Source: Solanum dulcamara (lineage: Eukaryota > Streptophyta > Magnoliopsida > Solanales > Solanaceae). Taken from it: a stretch of DNA of 64,000 bases. The position numbers were made by a program, and so were the translations under genes. How positions within the stretch are numbered: the stretch's first letter is position 1; each line of letters starts with the position of its first letter. Where the stretch lies: the NCBI RefSeq assembly GCF_947179165.1, contig NC_077240.1:27074001-27138000 (forward strand). Reading direction: 5' to 3'. Below are positions 21,891-33,332 of the stretch, in pieces. Below the pieces are notes generated by a model that worked only from the letters and a program-made list of their open reading frames with translations, made no database searches and had not been told where the DNA came from.

Positions 21891-22754
21891 CTTTATTTCA
21901 TTAACATAATAAGTATATATACACCTAATACAAGCGTCTAATACAAGAAAATTAACTATCTATCTATGGAAACTAAATATATACAATTTGTTACAAATGT
22001 GTCAGAATATATTACCATATATTCTAACATGTAGCTATGTAAATGCAGGTTTGAAGATGTCTACCAACAAGATCATTATGAAATTTATCCAATAAATCAA
22101 CATCATTTCCCACAAAGAGTTTCCTATCCTTCTTTTTACGAATGCCCCAAAGGCAATCCTTGACAGTATAGTGGCGAAGGCACTATCAGAAATGACTCTG
22201 GAAATTTAAGAATAGCATATGCCATGCCCCTAGGAATAGAGATAAATAACTTTGCAGAAATTATAGCTTTGAAGACCGGAGTGGAATGGTGCATTACTAA
22301 TGAAGTGATGAAACTTTGAATGTGATTCACTCCTTTTGGTGAACTGCATTCTAAACAATAGCATCACTTCTTGAAAGTTACACAATATTGTCAACAACAT
22401 AAGACAAATGCCCAATAGATTTGTTAATAGAAGAGTACAACACTTTTTTTAGAGAGGGCAACATGGTCGTTGACAAACTTTCTAACTACGGCCTGAACTA
22501 CAATCAAATTACTTGATTTACAACTTTTCAACAACTTCCCAGAGAAGTGAGAGGCAATTTCAATATGGACAAACATCGTTATCGCTTCTTTAGATAGAAG
22601 CAAAACATGAACAAAATTGATCTGGACATCCAGATCCTTAAACTATTTATTCCTTGAGTAATCACTGCTTAGGGAAGATTCTATTTTAGGATCAATTACC
22701 CTCAACATCTTTTTGAGAGCTAATTTGTTTACCTACTAATTGTAATGCTTGGAT
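21891..22754. other. no gene seen
   Basis: AT-rich sequence with only short frames and no recognisable protein, RNA or element termini. The left end may still be copia-derived. Confidence 0.5.
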
Positions 22755-22757
22755 CCT

Positions 22758-22962
22758 CACTACAACAAAAACAATATTTAGCGGCAATAAATATGCACAT
22801 TAACAAAGAGTGTTAAATTTTTTACCGGCATTAGTTAATTGTCATTAGATCCAATGTGGCTATAGGCTTTGGCGACATTTACAAAGATTCATAATTGCTT
22901 TTAAAAAGACATTTTTAGTGGCAATCAAGCTATTGTCGTTAAAGATCATTTTTGATGTAGTG
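22758..22962. mobile_element. CACTA-type MITE
   Basis: Begins CACTACAACAAAAAC and ends TTTTTGATGTAGTG, giving CACTAC/GTAGTG termini. The 3-bp flanks are CCT on both sides (22755-22757 and 22963-22965), the duplication size expected for En/Spm (CACTA) elements. At 205 bp it has no coding capacity. Internal motifs such as GCGGCAATAAATATGC and AGTGGCAATCAAGC are subterminal repeat-like. Confidence 0.9.
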
Positions 22963-22965
22963 CCT

Positions 22966-23420
22966 GTTCCAAATACGTAGGACTTGGGTTGTGATCTCCC
23001 TTAATATCCTACTTTTGTGAACTCGTCTTTTGTAAAATAAGAGAACATCCAATTTCAACGAGATGGAAGACATTTGATTTATTTTTTTAAAAAGAAGTTT
23101 AGTTACTATGCTGATGTACTAGAAGACATTGTAATAAATGTGTGAGCTTTCTAGTGTATTTGGGAGTAATTGATGTCATTTATGGCTGTGTTGTATTGAA
23201 ATCATGCTTAATCCACCCCTTCTCCTCTTTTGCTAATAGAACATAATTCGGAGCTTTCTAGATAATTGATTAAAAATATATATACTTGAAATTTGACTCA
23301 AGTATCGAAAACTCATGAAGGGGAAGAAAAAAAAGTACAAAATCATATAGTACCTTAATAGCTTTGTTGCTCAAAATTGTCGACTCAATTTAGTTTCAAT
23401 TGTAATAAAGTAAGTTTATG
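22966..23420. other. no gene seen
   Basis: AT-rich spacer between two MITEs. No open frame of note and no recognisable feature. Confidence 0.5.
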
Positions 23421-23430
23421 TATTACTTAT

Positions 23431-24077
23431 GAGAAAAAGTCCAAAATAATCTCTTATCTTTCGGTCAAGACTCAAAGTCATCTTTGAGCTTTCAAGTAGA
23501 GCAATAATAGTCTGTCATGTTTGCAATATTGGTGCACTTTTGATCCTCCCCCAAACTTTTGTCTATTTCTTAACATTGATTTTGTCCACAACATGAATGA
23601 AATGTTCAATTGTTTTTTTATATATTTAGTAGAAATGATAATTCCATGTAAGAGAAGGTGAGAAGAAAAACACATTTTTTTGTTTAGTAGAAATATTATT
23701 ACAGCTATAATCTAGAGGTTCAGCACGCCGATTTCATGTATAATAATACAAAAAAAAAATTCTTGCAACGTTATATGTCAAGGTTTTCTTAGTTTAACCA
23801 CAATAGTATTCCTTCTGAACAGAATAATGCATTCTTCTTCTCAGCTTCTCTCACATGCATGGAGTTGTTGTTATTGCTTAATATATATAAAAAGACGATT
23901 GAATATTCCGTACATAAAATTGTGGATAATTAATTTTAAAAAATAGGCAAAAGTTTGAGGGAGGACCAAAAAGGCACTAATATTACAAATATGGGGGATT
24001 ATTAGTGCTTCATGTGAAAACTCAAGAATGACTTTGAGTCTTAACCCAAATATAAGAGACTATTTTGAGCTTTTCTC
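23431..24077. mobile_element. long-TIR Mutator-like MITE
   Basis: The first about 135 bp (GAGAAAAAGTCCAAAATAAT..) are repeated in inverse as the last about 135 bp, which read in reverse complement as GAGAAAAGCTCAAAATAGTC. The flanks are a perfect 10-bp direct repeat TATTACTTAT (23421-23430 and 24078-24087). Long inverted termini and a 9-11 bp duplication are hallmarks of Mutator-like elements. Total length is 647 bp, with no transposase. Confidence 0.88.
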
Positions 24078-24087
24078 TATTACTTAT

Positions 24088-24905
24088 TGTCGCTTTTATC
24101 TTCATCCATCCCAAGATATGAAGTAAGAGATTTTAATATTTGGTTATTTTTGAACTTATTCTATATAATAGTAATTTATATGATTTAACAAATTTAGATC
24201 TCTTTTAGAAAAATAGAAAACTATTTCTAATTATTTGATACAATTATAAATTTGTATTACAACATATAATATTACTAAGAAAACTTAATAATCAATTTGG
24301 TAAAGTTCAATTCAATTTTGGTTTATGAAGAATCGTTGACACCTTACTATAGATAGTAGGTGCACCTTTTAATAGAGAAAATTACCGCCCAATACCCATA
24401 CAAAATTTGGCGCAACTTCACAGATATTACATGTGTGATGTGTATCCCATTCATTATCCAATCATCTTTTACTCTCCCATCATTGATTTTAGGGATGCTC
24501 ATGGTTCGATTCAGCTCGGATTAAATCTGCTTTATAAAATCAGTTTATTTCTAAAATAAAAGAGAATTTCAAGGGGAGAGGAAGGAGAATATAGCTCCAC
24601 ATATCATAGGTAGCTAATTAGATTAACAAAGAGGCCACCAATCACAGTTCTGGCCAAGGTCTTAGAGATAATATTTTTAGCACCACTTTAATTAAATGAG
24701 TGCTTCATCCATCAAAAAGGATCTCACACACACATATATATGAGTTGGTTTGGTCTTTGTGGGGTCAAATTCAATAGAAGAAAATTATATGTGTCAATTT
24801 ACTTGACTAGGAATTGAACTTGGAGAGAAGCTAAAATTTGTGGAGGAAAAATTTTGTATTTCTTTTTTCTTTTCTCATTTTGTACTTGGAACTCAAGTTT
24901 CGCCA
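24088..24905. other. no gene seen
   Basis: AT-rich sequence without a coding frame or recognisable element end. Confidence 0.5.
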
Positions 24906-26059
24906 TGTCACGACCCAATCCATCAGACTGTGCGATCACCTACTCTAACACCTAAATAGGAGAACTCTTATAAAATATCATGCGGAAATTTAATAATTAC
25001 CAAAATAACAATCTGAAAAGTCAACAATAGACCATAATTAAGTATTAAACTCTAAGGTTTATTATAAGAAAAATTCTAACACCCCCAAGGATACTAGTCT
25101 AAAGAGGTACAAGAGCTTATAAAAATACATAGTATAAATAAAAACAAAACATAGCTCCCACCATAAGGAATGAAGAGTAGAAGCTGTTGAAGACTCATCT
25201 TCGTCTTCACTTATGAAACATCACTGACCCTGCAACCAGACTATGTCAAGTGGCATAGAAAGAAAAGTATCAGTACAAATAACACGTACTGGTAGACATC
25301 ATCGGTCAACTCGATACCCACCGCATAATATAAAGAAATCAACAAGAAGAAGCATGCTCCTAAGGAAATACACTCGGCAACCTTTATGCACAAACTCTTA
25401 TCATTCTCATTAACCTCATTAAAGTCGTTCAAGCTTAACTCTGATCCCTTCTAGTTAGTACGCTGCCAACTCTAATCTAGATCAAGGCCTAACCCTTTTA
25501 TCACATGGATGAGTTTCTGAACTACGGGGCTCATTAACTTTGTCTATTTAGTCTACTACCTTTAGTTTTCATACCAACACCTGACCTACAATAATTAGCA
25601 TCTCACTCGAAAGAGAAAAATATTTAGGTGGGCTAAGGTTCATATTCTAACTGCAGTGGATTGTGTGGCGGGGCCTATCCTACTCTAGCGGCCTCGCGTA
25701 CATCAGGATTCCTCCCACCAGAGTGGCCTTTCCAGAGGCAGAAGCTCTGAATTCTCTTCAAAACCCCCCTTTAATATGTGCTCACAGGACATCAACAATA
25801 TCTCACTTTAAGTCACTAATTTCACTTAATAATGTATCGACTGCCCTCGTTTATTTACTCACTACCTCATGCCTACGATGCGGATAAGTCTAGCAACCAT
25901 AACATAATCTGAATGGGCATATGCATGAACACATTATCAATTTACCATTTCAGAGCAATATACATTTTCCTAATGTAAATCTCAGATACAACAGTCAACA
26001 TGGTAACACTTGGACCTTCAGTACTTTCATATCAATTATTACACAAGATACTAGACTTC

Positions 26060-28105
26060 TATATCTACAATTCTTATGAAAATACTAAATCCTAATAAGG
26101 AATTTATCTTGTTCAAACGCAGTTCTAAAAAAGAGTATTCTGTCAAAGATAACTCATTTCACCTACCATGAAAAGATCTAGATACATTTGGCATAACTCA
26201 TGACATCAATAGTCCTCCATTTGACATAACTCATGACATCAATAGTCCTCCATTTGACATCACCCATGACATCAATATAGTCCATTAAATTTTCATATTT
26301 TTTCTTTATAATTATTTTATTTATTGTTAGGTCCCTCTTTTCCACATATAAATACCCACCTTATTTCCTCATTTTATTCATCAAGCTTTCTCAAGCAAGT
26401 CTTCTCTCTATACACTTCTTTATTCATTCTCAAATATAGTTTTAGTTCTTAGTAGTGAAAAAATACTATTTTGATGATTCATATACTCCGGGTAGTACAC
26501 AAAACGTTCCGGCAAGGAGAAAAATTAGGACTCAAGAGTGTTCATTAAGTCTTTCGGTTCCGACTAAAGCTTCGGATTCCAGGTATATAAGGCTTCAATG
26601 AGAGTATTCCTTCCACTCTCATGCCTAAATTATTTTTATTATATGATAAATTATGTTTGTTTTCTTTAAGCTTTACTCTAAGTTATGTGGGTGTTTATCC
26701 ATGGCTTCTTCCACCCATGTAGTCCAAAAACTCTTTCAATTAAATTTCTTAATTTCAAATAATATTTTTTTATGAGTAATTCTTATTTTTACTTAATAGT
26801 ATGAATCATGGTTAAACTAATAATTATTGATCTATTTTGATGCGACATAATTTCATATGTATGAATTGATGATTTGCAAGTAATTCCTCTATTTATCTAT
26901 TTAAAGGTTCTTGAAATTCATGGTGGGTTGTTTAAAGCATGATTTCTAATTAATGGATTTGAAAGTATTTATGTATATTTATTTACATACATATTTGCAA
27001 GTTGAAGTGATTTGAACCCACCTAGTTTTACTATGTTTTTAATAAAGTTTGACTTGAAAGCTTTGACTCCAAATGAATGTTTATGAAAGCAATATCTATG
27101 ATCAAAATGGAGTCTTATGAAATGAAAGAATGATGAAATGATATGAATGATGGATTCTTTATGCAATAAGGAAAATTCTTGCATATTTGAATTATCAAAT
27201 ATTTTAATGAGCTATTCTATCGAATATGAAGTTTGAATTCTCAAGTTATATATTATGAATATTTTGAAGTATTAAACTATTCTGTGGGATTGACTTAGCA
27301 CCGAATGGGGCATTGAGGTGGGATTCGGTAAGGAAATCCTAGTAGCAACCCCTTGTCTCATTAACTATGTGCCAACATAGGAGCCCTTGTAGGCTTAGGC
27401 TAATGGATCCATAAATAGCCCTTAAAGTTAAAGTTAAAGAAATGAATGAAGTTGACGGAGTTTTACCTGGCAAGTAGTCTCCCCGGCCAACGTAGGGGGT
27501 TATGTTGGATTCCATGTAATAGCTCGCATGGTCTTAAATGTTGGTTATGGTTAATTTCCTACAAAATGAATGCTTTAAAGGATATCTATATGATTTATTA
27601 TGCATGCATTACATGATGTTCCATATTACATAAATGTTTTAATGTTTCCTCAATGTTCATGTATCCTTACATACTGAGTACATTCAAAGTACTAACGCAT
27701 ACTCTTTTGCCTACATGATATCACCATGTAGGGACCAGTGCTCCTCCCCGTTCTCCTCCACGTGGCTAGTTGAGATTTCGTTGAAGACTACTTTTGGTGA
27801 GTTCCCTTGTTCCGGGAACAATACTCTTTTATATTTCTAGCTTATGATATGTTGAGATATTTTACTATAACATTCTTCTATTATGATTGAGGGTGAGCTA
27901 GGGACTTGTCTTAGCCTCGTTAAATCTGATAGTGAGATGTATTGTTGGACATATGTAAGTTGAAGATTTACTATTATGATTTCCGTTTGTTTATTTATCA
28001 TCATTACCTATGAAAGGCTAAATGAATGCTAAGAGACTTATTTGAGGTTCTTTCGGGTTCCTCATTCGCCATGTCACGTCTAGGCCCTAGGCTTGGATCG
28101 TGACA
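26060..28105 (+). mobile_element. gypsy LTR, 5'-truncated, plus orientation
   Basis: This segment matches, in inverse, the complete solo LTR at 57955-60282 from ACTAGACTTCTATATCTACAA (about 26048) to the end GGCTTGGATCGTGACA at 28105. About the first 270-320 bp of the LTR are absent. The sequence carries TATAAATACCCACC (about 26348), a good TATA box for the LTR promoter, and a CAAGCTTTCTCAAGCAAGTC leader. Confidence 0.8.
26346..26356 (+). promoter_or_regulatory. TATA box of the gypsy LTR
   Basis: TATAAATACCC followed about 30 bp on by a CTTTCTCAAG leader. The same element is conserved in the inverted copy near 59710-59725. Confidence 0.5.
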
Positions 28106-28214
28106 GCATGCTCAATTATAATCAAGTTAGTTTCTTTATCATCACACTATAATCAAGATCAATTCATATATGATTGCCACACAATGATTCTCTTATGGTA
28201 CCCATACTCAAACT

Positions 28215-28365
28215 GCTAGTGTGTCGGCGTGATACACGATACAATAGTTAGTATGTATCAAAATGCAACACCTAATTTAATATATGTGTCGGAACGCGAC
28301 ATTCGATTCAATATATGTATCAAAACGTGACATCCGATTTAATATATGTGTCGGAATGCAACACC
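28215..28365. repeat. about 42-bp repeats with GTGTCGGAACGCGACAT core
   Basis: Four degenerate units alternate GTGTCGGAAYGYRACA with TTCAATATATGTRTC spacers. The same core in inverse (TCGGGTGTCACRTTCCGACAC) occurs at 37565-37650 and 49727-49780 in a different gypsy LTR. Confidence 0.75.
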
Positions 28366-29490
28366 TGTTCCAATATCATAATCACAATGCATAATCACAG
28401 TCTACAATAAATAGTTCACATACTTACACCATCAAATAATCAAGCTATTTCATGTAATTATTCACAAATTATCACTTCATTAGTTTCATTCTAACTTTCC
28501 CTTCATTAACAATATTTCATCAAACCTTCTTTATTTAAGGCATCACTTTTGGGTTGAGCAAGTTCAAGATTATAGATTTCACAGTCTTGAGATTGTAGAC
28601 CCATCACAATAACATAACAATTATCCAACCAAAATAATTAAATGCATGGTAAACATCACAACATTACTCAGTCAATATTAAAGGCCTCTCTATGATATAG
28701 ACTAAACTATAACCTACAGTCATAGGTAATCAAATAGGTTTATGGCATATGATTTATCAATACTAAGCCATTCACATTCACCCATTTATTTTATGATTTG
28801 CATTACTTAAGTAATTCACAAAGAATAATCATCATAAATACACACAATTATCGGTATAATCACAACCCTTTATATACATCAATAACTCATAACCCGCAGG
28901 TTTCAAGATCTCAGAACAACCCAGCAATAGTCTACATTTAATCTCACAATGATCATTAGCCTTATAAACAGTTTTCACCAAGGTTAACATTCAAAGATTG
29001 GACCTTTATAACTAATGACATAATAATCATGATCCACAACATACATTCCCACTCTAAAAATCAATTGACAATCAATTTTTAACCATCCAGACTCCGTGTC
29101 CAGAGGCTTAGGCATGAAATTTTCCGTCAATCTACATTATTTTAAGAGATGAGAACGAATTTATAGCTACTCATTTGAGAAAACCTAGTCTACCTGGCGC
29201 CAAGCAGTTGTGCAGGCTTAGCGTAGCTGCAACCTCTGGTTCCAGATGTCTAACGGGAAAGATAAGCCTGAAATCTATCGGTTGGAAACCTTCCCGTGCT
29301 GAGATTCCTTCCCTTCTCTTCTCAAGCCAGGAGCAGCCTTTTGGAGGGAGCAGTAACCCTCGCCCTTAACTTAACCTTTGAAATAAGTGGAGAAATATGA
29401 AAATCATGACTTAAGTTCTGTTCCACGATTGTGGGGCCTAGTTGACTTATTTTCTTGCGATTTTTCCCGCCTTTAATTTACAACGATTCG

Positions 29491-30366
29491 GTTCGTTGCA
29501 CACTACCTATACATGGATGGACATTCTTCATTATTGAAATCATCCAAAATTCATAGTAAAATACATTAGATAGAGAGTTGAGAGAACAATTCTCTAAGAT
29601 ATATTTGAGATCTCTCCCATTTCTTTGTAAATATAAATGCAGTTATTCTCTAGTGACCTAGGATTATTTTATAATCCGAATCACGTAAATATTATTGTTC
29701 TTCCTTATTCTTTATATTTTCACGTTTCCGCTAACATATATAACTTTTTCCAAATAATATTATCTTCTATGACGCTACCGCATTATACATTTTTGCATAG
29801 CACCATAAAGTCAATTGCTTTTGATGCACTGTAATCATTTTATAATCCCAAAAAAGTCTCCACCTGAAACTTGGGGGATCCAAAGAATTGAAGTACAAAT
29901 TAAGTAGCTATACAGTTGGGAACGTGTTGGAAGAAATATTCATAAAATTAATTAATCAAAAGAGAGTAACAGTTGAAAGAAAGACTTGGTCATATTATAA
30001 CTAATTAGCACAAAAATATATCTAAAAAAAATACTTGCACAGAAATCAAAAGAAAGGAGGAGAGTGAATTATATATTCCAATTTGAAGAGAAGTTAGGGT
30101 TACGAAGTTTGACCCAAAGAAATATTTTGAAATTATCCCAAAGAATAGTGACATGACTTTCTCTTGACAATAAGTAAATCCAAGTGAGAGTAAGATAGAC
30201 GTTAATAGGATTTAAGTTATCTTATTAGTACAACTTGATAAACTCAACATGATACTGTTATTGATTCCAACGAGCACAGAAAACAAAAAAAGAAAGAGAA
30301 GAAGAAATGAAAACTTTAAAAATGAAAACAAGAGTTCATATATGTGCCTTGGTAAGAAGGTTCTCG
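29491..30366. other. 3' flank of the inhibitor gene cluster
   Basis: AT-rich intergenic sequence. No gene or element terminus recognised. It presumably holds the 3' UTR and polyadenylation region of the neighbouring minus-strand gene near 30250-30366. Confidence 0.5.
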
Positions 30367-31774
30367 TTAACTCTTAGAGGTTTTATCATACTTAGAACAT
30401 GATGTTTGTTGGAGCTTGAGTGAGGAGCTAAAACCTATCTTCTTACTTGGAAGGTCAAATATCAAGAGGTTCTCTTCCAATTGATGTCCTCCTATCACAA
30501 TCGATGGTTCCCATGTTTGGTCTCGTCCGACAAATGCTAAACACATAACGTCCTTTTTAACTTGTACCACTGAATTTATCCCATAAATCCTCCAAAATGT
30601 AGTCTTATTGTGCAAAACAAAATCGATCACAGGAACATCTGGTCCAACATTTGTGGTCTTAATGTTTTTGGAACTAAAGCAAACTCCAAATCGTTTCATA
30701 GGAGGATCTACCATTGTCGCTTTCTTAGGAAGCGCCTTGATGAAAGCATTTTTAACAACTTCATAAATGCTAGTGTGCAAGATTGTGAAAGGTATTGTTG
30801 TGCTGATTCGTGTCCCACCATGACCTTGCTCATTAATAGATAACAATGTTTTATTAAGTGACACGTCTTTTCCTGCAATTCGAATGGATGAAACTTTGAC
30901 ATGGTACTCCGTAGGAGTCAACGAGTCCAAGGGATTTTTGACTAGTGGGGTATATACAAGATTCTTCGAGATATCAATCATAGGATTGTAAACATAATAT
31001 GGACTAGAACCCATGAAAATAACTCCACTAGATCTTGTAGATGAACTCAAACAAATACCAAACTTCCTGGTGAATCTCGAGTCTAATGAAGCAAGTTGAT
31101 TAGGAATGGAAATTGTACTATTGTGTCCAAAACCTGCAATACCTGTTGTCCAGACATAACATAATCAAAAAGGTATGCTCTCTCGAACGGTATAAACGTC
31201 TTAAATGAGATAGTCACACATAATATAATTCAATACCTTTGACTCCTTTGGCGAGACGTCTCATTAAATAAGACTCAACGCAAGTGAAAATGAACCTTGG
31301 TTTAGAGACAAGGACGACTGGCGCTGTCCCAATTGCCAACACATCCTCAGCAAGTTCTGCACCGTACGTGTAAGTAGTAATAACGGGATTTCCAACTAGA
31401 TAATGGCAAGTATTGTTGTTGCATCCAGGATGTGGTTTTGATAGGCAGTAGTCTCCACAGGAATCAAACCTAACCTTGGCAAAAGAACATTGTTTGGACT
31501 TACATCGAGCTGGTTTGTAAGTTGAGCTGTCGTAACCTCTTTCACAATCCACCAACAAGCTTTCGCCACCAAGGTGGACAGTGAAGTTTACGGGTATTAG
31601 AGGAGTTCTTTGCCCTATTACCGTAATGTATTGTAGGGTTGATGAGTCTTTGGTGACCGGAAGGATTAGGGTTGTAGGTAGTACAATAGCTGAGCATAGA
31701 GAAATATTGAGTAGAAGAAGTAAGAGGAATAAGGTGTAGACATTGGAAGATGAAGAAAGTTTGAATGTCAACAT
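30367..31774 (-). CDS. secreted xyloglucanase-inhibitor-like protein (aspartic-protease fold), copy A
   Basis: Two exons: 31774-31237 and 31142-30367, with a 94-bp phase-1 GT-AG intron, giving 437 residues. A hydrophobic signal peptide covers about residues 1-29 (TLFLLLLLLN, cleavage after CSA). The fold is that of pepsin-like proteases, with many cysteines, as in XEGIP, EDGP, GIP and basic 7S globulin. Both catalytic motifs are altered: VDCERGY at residues 75-81 replaces D-T/S-G-S, and the second Asp site reads ISTTIPFTIL (293-295) without Asp. Family members act in the apoplast as inhibitors of GH12 xyloglucanases or other glycanases rather than as proteases. The partner of this copy is unknown. 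A TATA box lies at 31841-31848. Very similar to copy B downstream on the same strand. Confidence 0.88.
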
Positions 31775-31840
31775 GATAAGTATAATAAGAGAAAGAAAGC
31801 AAATGCTATAATAAGAACGATAGTATTCTTCAGAGTTGCC

Positions 31841-31848
31841 AATTTATA
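31841..31848 (-). promoter_or_regulatory. TATA box of inhibitor copy A
   Basis: Minus strand TATAAATT, about 67 bp before the ATG at 31774, which predicts a leader of about 40 nt. A TATAGCATTTG motif between TATA and ATG is shared with copy B. Confidence 0.5.
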
Positions 31849-31859
31849 ACCGGTTTGCT

Positions 31860-32652
31860 GCTCTCCCTTTCGTTTCATCTTATGTGATTAAGGAGCTTTA
31901 AGAAAAGAAAATAAATTCAACATGTCAAAACGTTTGTGAGACTAAAATAATTTTGAAATTGTCTTAAACATGTTAATAATTGTTTGACTATAAGAAACTT
32001 GTCATTATTATGGATAAAATAAAAACCTTAAAGTGTTTTTAAATTTAGAAAAGAATTCTTCTTTTCGAACAGACTTAAAAAATAAATAGAATCACAACTT
32101 GACGCTAAATTTAATAAAGTGTGATCCAAACTAGAAGTAATATGGAGTTCTCCCACATGGCCAAGTTGAATTTAATAATCTGTGATCAAAACAAAATACT
32201 CGCTTGTAACACGATGTGTTCATAGCTTTGTTTGCTGCTAATTATTTAACTAGAATTTGTGCAAAATTTTATTATGTGTCTCACCAATTGATATTAATTT
32301 TTGTGAGATTTTTTTGTGTGTGTGTGTTTTCCAAAAAAGTGGACCCAGAGTTTGTGGACTCAAAAGTATAAAAATTGAATACATTCTTTTTATTGAAGTA
32401 TCATGGAATTAATTACACCCTTTGAGACAGGTGATTTCCCACGTAAAATTCATGCTTTCTTTACTTTATTTACATAGAACCACACTAGGGTAAACGAAAG
32501 TTGGATGAATTAATAGGAAATTTCAAAAATTTGGTACGATCCAATTTACCCTGCCTCTTGAGTTGTAGGTGCACCTAAACTAACAAGTGGATTTATTTTA
32601 AATTCTCATATGAAGCTCTTGATCATCACCAAATGACTTTACCAGTTTTGGA
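31860..32652. other. upstream region of copy A
   Basis: AT-rich intergenic sequence with no coding frame. A TGTGTGTG run occurs at about 32315-32327. It is presumably the distal promoter of copy A. Confidence 0.45.
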
Positions 32653-32661
32653 AAATTTTAT

Positions 32662-32904
32662 GGGATAATGCAGAAGTCCTGAACGATAACTGATAACTTA
32701 ATGAAAAAAGAGTTTAAAGTGAAGAAGAAATTAAAATAAAAAGTTTGCATAGAAAGAAATGAAAATAATTAAATATATATAAGTTTTAATATCAATAAAT
32801 ATGTGTAAGAACTAACTAATTTAGGGAAATTATAGAACCTTAGTTAAGTTAAAGTGTGTCGCTGAGATTTCGATCATAATTCAGCGATATTTATGCATTA
32901 TCCC
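32662..32904. mobile_element. MITE with 9-bp target duplication
   Basis: Termini are GGGATAATGC and GCATTATCCC, flanked by perfect 9-bp direct repeats AAATTTTAT (32653-32661 and 32905-32913). Length is 243 bp. The 9-bp duplication suggests a Mutator-like origin, but the terminal repeat is short. Confidence 0.85.
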
Positions 32905-32913
32905 AAATTTTAT

Positions 32914-33332
32914 TACTCATATGTCTCTCACAACTGATACTAATTGTATGTAGTTTCTTTTTATCTCATAATTATAGGATTTAGCTACAAACTCTACCAA
33001 AATATTTAATGAGCCTCAAATTTAAATTACAATGCTTACAACTCAAGATTATACCCAAAGTCTATCCCCCAACAACCCTAGATTGTTGCACCTCATTTAA
33101 GTCGATTCTGACTTGAAACAAATTTTTTTTTTTCTCAAAGCATAAATGTAACTTAACACAACTTCTAAATAAGCAAATGGTGCAACTCTAAATAGGTAAG
33201 TTAACCTACAAGCCTGCTTCAAGAACACTTGAACATTTCAATATTTTTTATTATACCCAAATATTAGTGCATAAAAGTTAATTTGACTTAAAAACATTTA
33301 CAATAAGTTAATCCAAACAGGCTTAATTTTAG
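32914..33332. other. spacer downstream of copy B
   Basis: AT-rich intergenic sequence between the MITE and the stop codon of copy B. No gene seen. It should contain the 3' UTR of copy B. Confidence 0.5.

Larger units (their letters stand above)
24906..29490 (-). mobile_element. probable old gypsy LTR, minus orientation, split by another LTR
   Basis: Starts TGTCACGACCCAAT (24906), the inverse of the ..GGGTCGTGACA ending common to gypsy LTRs of this kind. The sequence on both sides of the insert at about 26060-28105 looks similar in composition (CA-rich, with GTGTCGGAACGCGACAT-type repeats at 28215-28365). The far end was not located; 29490 is an approximate limit. No internal coding sequence was recognised. 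Confidence 0.4.

Noticed and set aside
28215..28365. Possible CRISPR-like regular repeats
   Set aside because: Degenerate tandem units in a plant LTR without unique spacers.
29175..29369. 64-codon plus-strand frame in a more GC-rich patch
   Set aside because: Probably LTR-derived; no family match and no gene context.
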